In this document: one piece after another, positions 59,698 to 64,000 of the stretch | Layout: each line of letters begins with the position of its first letter | Numbering within the stretch: the stretch's first letter is position 1 | Origin: an uncultured Clostridia bacterium | GTDB taxonomy: Bacteria > Bacillota > Clostridia > Oscillospirales > Acutalibacteraceae | Assembly (NCBI GenBank): GCA_945912145.1 | Contig: CAMEBF010000002.1 | Coordinates: 1 to 64,000 of the forward strand | DNA: 64,000 nt | Direction of reading: 5' to 3' | The notes under the pieces: generated by a model | Seen by the model: only the letters and a program-made list of their open reading frames with translations | What the model was told of the DNA's origin: nothing | The model's database searches: none | Made by a program: the position numbers and the translations under genes

Positions 59698-61602
59698 ATG
59701 AAAGGAAAACGACTGCTTGCCGTTCTGCTGACCGTCGTACTGCTGATAACCTCGTTGTCGGCCGGTCTCAGCGCGGCGGCACTTGTTATGTGCGAAACGC
59801 AGTATACCTACGATTCGCCGAACCTGTCGTGGCTCAAGGATCTGACCGTCAAGGAGGATATGTCCACCATCAACGGTCTGACGGGAAGCTGCACCCTCGA
59901 ACCCGTCGCAAAATATCCCTATCGGGAAACGGCGGAGTCGTTCCGCGAGGAAGTCGCCTATTATCAGGTGTTGTATACGCTTGACCGCGATATGACCACG
60001 GTGCTGTATCTCTATATGCTGAGTCTCGCGGAATCGTTTTCATCGACCGTTTCCGCCTCGGATTATTCGGACGAGTTTATCCGCTCGTACTTAGAGAGCA
60101 TCGGAATCGTCTATCCCACCGGGGACGCCGCCGACAGCACGGAAACGAAAATCGTGGCGAGAGCCTTTTTCGCGATTATCACCAAGGACGACTCCTACAC
60201 CGTCAAACGCGGAACGGGGCTTTATGAAGCGTTCACCGAATACGCTTCTTCCATGCTGGGAATCAGCAACAGCGCGATCCTGAAATTCGTCGTCGGCTCC
60301 GAGATTACCGATCTGAAGCAATACGTGCTCGCCGCGTGCAAATATATGCTCTATAACGCCGGCTACAAGGTGGACGCCTCTACCTCGGAAGCAGAAGTCT
60401 GCCGTCTGATCGCAATCATGACGATCCGTGCGCAGGGCATCTCCATCGATTCCGGCACGGCGACGTTTGAAGAGATTAAAAATAAGTACCTGTGCGCGAT
60501 GATCTGCAAAATTTACGATGTTTCCGCCGATCCGGATTCGTTTGACAATGCCGTCAGAAACGACGAGCTGGCGCTCTACCTGCTGCGTCTGATCGGCAAA
60601 AAGAACGGCGTGACCGTCAAGAACAGCGCGTCGTATGAAGAGGCGTTTGACCTCGTATGCAAGAACACGTCGTATTTCAATCTGGAAAAAGGCGAATTTT
60701 ACGCCGACATTTACGAATACAACATTCAGCTCAATTACAAGCGTGAGAAAATCTGGGTCTATCCGCAGACGCTCGGCGTGACCAGCGAATCGGACGGCAC
60801 AGTCGTCGCCGTGAGCATTAACGGCACGCAGGTGCTTGACAACTATTATTCGGACGTTGCGCTGGATACAACAAAGGACAGTCAGACCGTCGTCATCGAG
60901 GTGCAGTTCACGAATGCAAACGGCGCCAGGACTTCGTCCTCCTACCGGCTCAACATCTTACAGGGCAAGGAAACGCCCATCAAGCAGAACACGATTTCTT
61001 CGGCACTGTCCGGCGTGAGTGACGCCGTATCCAAGGTGCTTTCGGAAATGGGGCTTGATTCCTCCATCGCCGACATCGTCGCAAATGTGCCGTTTGAGCT
61101 GCCCGAACGGTTCCTGAGCATCGCGTCGCTGCTGATGCCGAACTTCGACGCCAATTCCATCGGCTCCGGCTTTTTACAGAAGATCTTCGGCTACTCCAAA
61201 GACGACAGCTCCCATGTCAACACGGATCAGATCGGCGGCGTCGGCGGACTGGACGCTTACGATGTATCGTCCGACTCCACGCAGAGCCTGAACTTCAATT
61301 CCTTTACCGTTCAGCCCGGCAATCTGCAGCTGACAACGCCGCAGGCGGAAACAACGACAACGCCTGCCAACACGCTGGTCATTACAGACGAACAGCAGAG
61401 TGTGCCCACTTACGCGCCGATTCAGGACGATGAGGGGAACTGGTTCACAGATCTCATCAGCGATACGAAAACCGTGGTGGTCTTAGCCGTCGTGCTGGTC
61501 GCTGCGTTCGGCGTGTGCCTTGCGCTCTTCCTGCAGATTTTCAAGGAAAAGGGTAAGACCGGCAAGAAAGAAAAAACAGAAAAGAAAAAGACGAAAAAAT
61601 AA
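59698..61602 (+). CDS. Membrane-anchored secreted protein with cadherin-like strand domain
   Basis: A 634-residue protein from ATG 59698 (CGGAGGAA upstream): signal peptide (LLAVLLTVVLLITSLSAGL), a mainly helical region of about 320 residues, a beta-sandwich like the cadherin-like Pfam domain found in clostridial surface proteins (YEYNIQLNYKREKIWVYPQT to SYRLNILQGKE, about 340-425), a Ser/Thr-rich linker, and a membrane helix (VVVLAVVLVAAFGVCLALFL) with a Lys-rich cytoplasmic end. Function unknown. The downstream two-component genes begin 190 bases on and may be separate. Confidence 0.75.
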   Translation: MKGKRLLAVLLTVVLLITSLSAGLSAAALVMCETQYTYDSPNLSWLKDLTVKEDMSTINGLTGSCTLEPVAKYPYRETAESFREEVAYYQVLYTLDRDMTTVLYLYMLSLAESFSSTVSASDYSDEFIRSYLESIGIVYPTGDAADSTETKIVARAFFAIITKDDSYTVKRGTGLYEAFTEYASSMLGISNSAILKFVVGSEITDLKQYVLAACKYMLYNAGYKVDASTSEAEVCRLIAIMTIRAQGISIDSGTATFEEIKNKYLCAMICKIYDVSADPDSFDNAVRNDELALYLLRLIGKKNGVTVKNSASYEEAFDLVCKNTSYFNLEKGEFYADIYEYNIQLNYKREKIWVYPQTLGVTSESDGTVVAVSINGTQVLDNYYSDVALDTTKDSQTVVIEVQFTNANGARTSSSYRLNILQGKETPIKQNTISSALSGVSDAVSKVLSEMGLDSSIADIVANVPFELPERFLSIASLLMPNFDANSIGSGFLQKIFGYSKDDSSHVNTDQIGGVGGLDAYDVSSDSTQSLNFNSFTVQPGNLQLTTPQAETTTTPANTLVITDEQQSVPTYAPIQDDEGNWFTDLISDTKTVVVLAVVLVAAFGVCLALFLQIFKEKGKTGKKEKTEKKKTKK

Positions 61603-61711
61603 ACAATGGCTTTCGGTCTGCGAAACGCTTTATTCCGCATTTCGGCATTCCGTTTCCCTCAAAATTGGATAAAAAATCAAATCGGATTGGTTTTCAAGAC
61701 AATTTTAAGAC

Positions 61712-61731
61712 TGATGTCTTACATTGATGTC
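61712..61731 (+). promoter_or_regulatory. Direct repeat upstream of the response regulator
   Basis: TGATGTC at 61712-61718 and 61725-61731, a 13-base period, the second inside the near-palindrome TGATGTCATCA. It could be a site for the OmpR-type regulator just downstream. Confidence 0.35.
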
Positions 61732-61792
61732 ATCATAGAGAAGTCAGCGAAAGCAATCCGATTTCAGCGTTACGACAGGAGACGATAAACTT

Positions 61793-62482
61793 ATGGCTAA
61801 CGAAAAAATCATGATTGTTGACGATGACGTCAATATCTGTGAACTGATCCGCCTCTATCTTGAGAAAGAAAAGTACACGACGGCGATCGTGACCGACGGA
61901 CTCGAAGCCGTCAGCTCCTTTTCCGAGATCAAGCCGGATTTAGTGCTGCTGGACATCATGCTGCCCGGTATGGACGGCTGGCAGGTGTGCCGCAAGATCC
62001 GCAGCACCTCCAACGTCCCCATTATCATGCTCTCCGCCAAAGGCGAGACGTTTGACAAGGTTCTGGGGCTTGAGTTAGGTGCTGACGACTACATCGTCAA
62101 GCCGTTTGAGACAAAAGAAGTGCTGGCTCGCATCAAAGCGGTGCTCAGACGTTCCGCCTCCTCGGCAGCCGAACAAATTAAAGAGGTGCATTACGACAAG
62201 CTCTCCATCAATCTGACCAACTATGAGCTCAAGGTCAACGGCGTGCAGGTCGATACGCCGCCGAAGGAGCTGGAACTGATCTTCCATCTGGCGAGCAATC
62301 CGAACCGCGTCTTCACGAGAGATCAGCTTCTCGACGAGGTCTGGGGGTTTGATTACTACGGCGATTCCAGAACGGTCGACGTTCACGTCAAGAGACTCCG
62401 CGAAAAGCTCGAAGGCGTCTCCGATAAATGGGAGCTGAAAACCGTCTGGAGCGTTGGCTATAAATTCGAGACAAAAGAATAA
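61793..62482 (+). CDS. OmpR/PhoB-family response regulator
   Basis: A 229-residue regulator. Receiver: DDD near residue 10, phospho-acceptor Asp54 in LVLLDIMLPGMDGW, Lys in DDYIVKPFETKEV. Residues 130-228 form a winged helix with NRVFTRDQLLDEVWGFDYYG and SRTVDVHVKRLREKLE. ACAGGAGAC lies before ATG. It is 14 bases ahead of the sensor kinase and forms a two-component system with it; the target genes are not known. Confidence 0.94.
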   Translation: MANEKIMIVDDDVNICELIRLYLEKEKYTTAIVTDGLEAVSSFSEIKPDLVLLDIMLPGMDGWQVCRKIRSTSNVPIIMLSAKGETFDKVLGLELGADDYIVKPFETKEVLARIKAVLRRSASSAAEQIKEVHYDKLSINLTNYELKVNGVQVDTPPKELELIFHLASNPNRVFTRDQLLDEVWGFDYYGDSRTVDVHVKRLREKLEGVSDKWELKTVWSVGYKFETKE

Positions 62483-62496
62483 AAGGGGCTGACGTT

Positions 62497-63996
62497 ATGG
62501 CTGTGCACGCAACCGCAAAACACAGACGAGGCAGTATGTTCGCCCGCTATACCACGTTCTTTGTCGCGGTTGAAATCATCAGTCTTGTCGCGTTCGGCAT
62601 TGTTCTCGTCTATTTCGTGGCGGACACATGGGAAGACGAACAAAAGCAAAAGTTATTGAATTACGCGGAAAATATTGCGACTGTGTACGAAGAATACCTC
62701 AACACAGACGGACAAAACGGCATGACCTATTCCGGCTTGTGCTATGCGATCTCCAGCGTCGCCACGGCCTCAAGAGCCGATATTTACATTACAGACGATC
62801 AGGGAAACATCATTCTCTGCCGCGATATGGCAAACGATCCCGGCGAACTGACCTGCAAAGCTCATTCCGGCATCAGGATCCCCGGAGAAATCTATACGGG
62901 CATTCTGGCGGACGGCGCGATGGCGACAAAAGGAACTCTCGGCGACGTCTATAGTGAAGAATGCTTCATCTCGGCCATAACCGCCCAGAAGAGCTACGGC
63001 GAAACGCCCGACGGCATTGTCTTTGCTGTTCAGAGCAAAGAAATCGGTCTCAGACCATATCTGAGCAACTTTTTACAGATCTATATCATGGCGGCCATGA
63101 TCCTGATCCTGGTAACGGGACTGATCATGTACGTTTCCACCTATACCATGACGCGCCCGCTGCGTGAGATTTCCGAAGCGACGAAGCAATACGCAAAGGG
63201 CGATTTTTCATACCGAATTCCGCGGGATGGCAATGGTTCTGTCCGTGAATTCGACGAACTGGCGGCTGCCGTCAACTCCATGGCGGACGACCTGGAACAG
63301 CTTGAAAACACAAGAACCAACTTCATCGCCAATGTTTCGCACGAATTAAAGACACCCATGACCACCATCGGCGGATTTATCGACGGTATCTTAGACGGAA
63401 CCATCGACCACGGACAGCAGGAGTATTACTTAAAAATCGTATCCGATGAAGTCAAGCGGCTGTCCCGTCTCGTCATTTCCATGCTGAATATGTCGAAGAT
63501 GGAAGCCGGCGAGCTGCGCATCAATCCCTCAAAATTTAATCTGTCGCAGCAGATTCTCAGTATTTTTCTTTCCTTTGAGCAAAAAATAGAAGATAAGGAC
63601 ATTCACGTCAAGGGGCTTGATTCTCTGACGGCTCATTATATCGAAGCCGACGCCGACATGATCAACCAGGTCTTTTACAATCTCGTTGACAACGCGGTAA
63701 AATTCACACAGAACGGCGGCGAGATTGGCGTTTTTATGAGCGAGGATGAGGAATACCTTTTCGTGACGATTCAGAACACGGGCAAGGGTATTCAGAGTGA
63801 AGACGTCGACCACATCTTTGAACGTTTTTATAAGGGTGATAAATCCCGGAGCATTGACTCCAAAAGTGCTGGATTGGGTCTATTCATCGTCAAGAGCATC
63901 GTGACACTCCATAACGGCGAAATCTCGGTCAATACCGACGACAAATATACCCGATTCACCGTCAGACTCAAGGCGAGACTGCTCAATACGTTTTAG
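62497..63996 (+). CDS. Sensor histidine kinase with HAMP domain
   Basis: A 499-residue kinase: helix 1 (FFVAVEIISLVAFGIVLVYF), an outer PAS-like sensor of about 140 residues, helix 2 (IYIMAAMILILVTGLIMYV), HAMP (TMTRPLREISEATKQYAKGD), HisKA with His in NVSHELKTPMTTIGGF (about residue 286), then HATPase N box VFYNLVDNAVKFTQNGGE, G1 IQNTGKGI and G2 SAGLGLFIVKSI. It is complete, ending at TAG 63994-63996. Paired with the preceding regulator. Confidence 0.94.
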   Translation: MAVHATAKHRRGSMFARYTTFFVAVEIISLVAFGIVLVYFVADTWEDEQKQKLLNYAENIATVYEEYLNTDGQNGMTYSGLCYAISSVATASRADIYITDDQGNIILCRDMANDPGELTCKAHSGIRIPGEIYTGILADGAMATKGTLGDVYSEECFISAITAQKSYGETPDGIVFAVQSKEIGLRPYLSNFLQIYIMAAMILILVTGLIMYVSTYTMTRPLREISEATKQYAKGDFSYRIPRDGNGSVREFDELAAAVNSMADDLEQLENTRTNFIANVSHELKTPMTTIGGFIDGILDGTIDHGQQEYYLKIVSDEVKRLSRLVISMLNMSKMEAGELRINPSKFNLSQQILSIFLSFEQKIEDKDIHVKGLDSLTAHYIEADADMINQVFYNLVDNAVKFTQNGGEIGVFMSEDEEYLFVTIQNTGKGIQSEDVDHIFERFYKGDKSRSIDSKSAGLGLFIVKSIVTLHNGEISVNTDDKYTRFTVRLKARLLNTF

Positions 63997-64000
63997 TTTA

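Overview
The window reads as chromosomal DNA of an endospore-forming, Gram-positive member of the Clostridia, most like the Oscillospiraceae/Ruminococcaceae. The grounds are spoIVA next to a SipL-like DUF3794/LysM gene and a YlmC/YmxH gene, MecA, a tRNA-Trp T-box leader, BceAB-type transport, many TTGACA-17-TATAAT promoters with AGGAGG ribosome sites, and type I dockerin and cohesin-like domains on secreted proteins. A gut habitat is an inference. No rRNA, tRNA, CRISPR array, insertion sequence or replication origin was seen.

Layout. 1-8325: plus-strand purine operon (purM partial, purN, a PurO-type IMP cyclohydrolase, a stand-alone AICAR formyltransferase, purD, purL). 8326-9258: a promoter-driven structured region without a credible gene, then a zinc-ribbon membrane protein. 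9270-14374: a tightly packed 13-gene minus-strand operon of phage type (sigma-like regulator, tail-fibre-like proteins, XkdX, a GH25 lysozyme ending in a dockerin, XhlA, holin) behind a promoter with LexA-type boxes and with no head, terminase or portal genes. 14643-18556: MMPL exporter plus lipoprotein. 18883-22059: large secreted InlB-repeat protein. 22127-24772: a decayed trp operon (T-box, trpE'-'trpF deletion fusion, trpB, trpA). 24825-25828: two copies, 534 bp apart, of a promoter-to-terminator unit with no good ORF, next to a cut-off NUDIX gene. 26417-30715: zinc-ribbon lipobox-free membrane protein, the GGGtGRT/Fe-S scaffold pair, and a secreted dockerin protein. 30773-34214: spore-coat morphogenesis genes.

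34265-40167 holds two short amphipathic peptide genes upstream of an operon of LytTR response regulator, GHKL histidine kinase and a giant BspA-type leucine-rich-repeat surface protein. 40475-45938 is a surface-glycopolymer region (flippase, IspD/TarI-like cytidylyltransferase, LicD; divergent GDPD and FkbM methyltransferase) ending in a membrane-anchored cohesin-like protein. 45995-46302 looks like a type I toxin-antitoxin locus: a 27-residue hydrophobic/basic peptide, an antisense promoter and inverted repeats at both ends. After it come mecA, a secreted neutral-ceramidase-like protein, an Xre regulator with paired operators, BceAB, an ECF sigma operon with zinc-ribbon membrane proteins, rpe, a DMT transporter with a GH38 alpha-mannosidase, a membrane-anchored secreted protein and an OmpR-type two-component system.

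The loci most worth following are the type I toxin-antitoxin candidate, the peptide/LytTR/LRR island, the SOS-controlled lysis cassette with a dockerin-tagged lysozyme, the in-frame trpE'-'trpF scar under a Trp T-box, and the duplicated transcription unit. All calls come from reading the sequence alone; family names rest on remembered motifs, not on searches.
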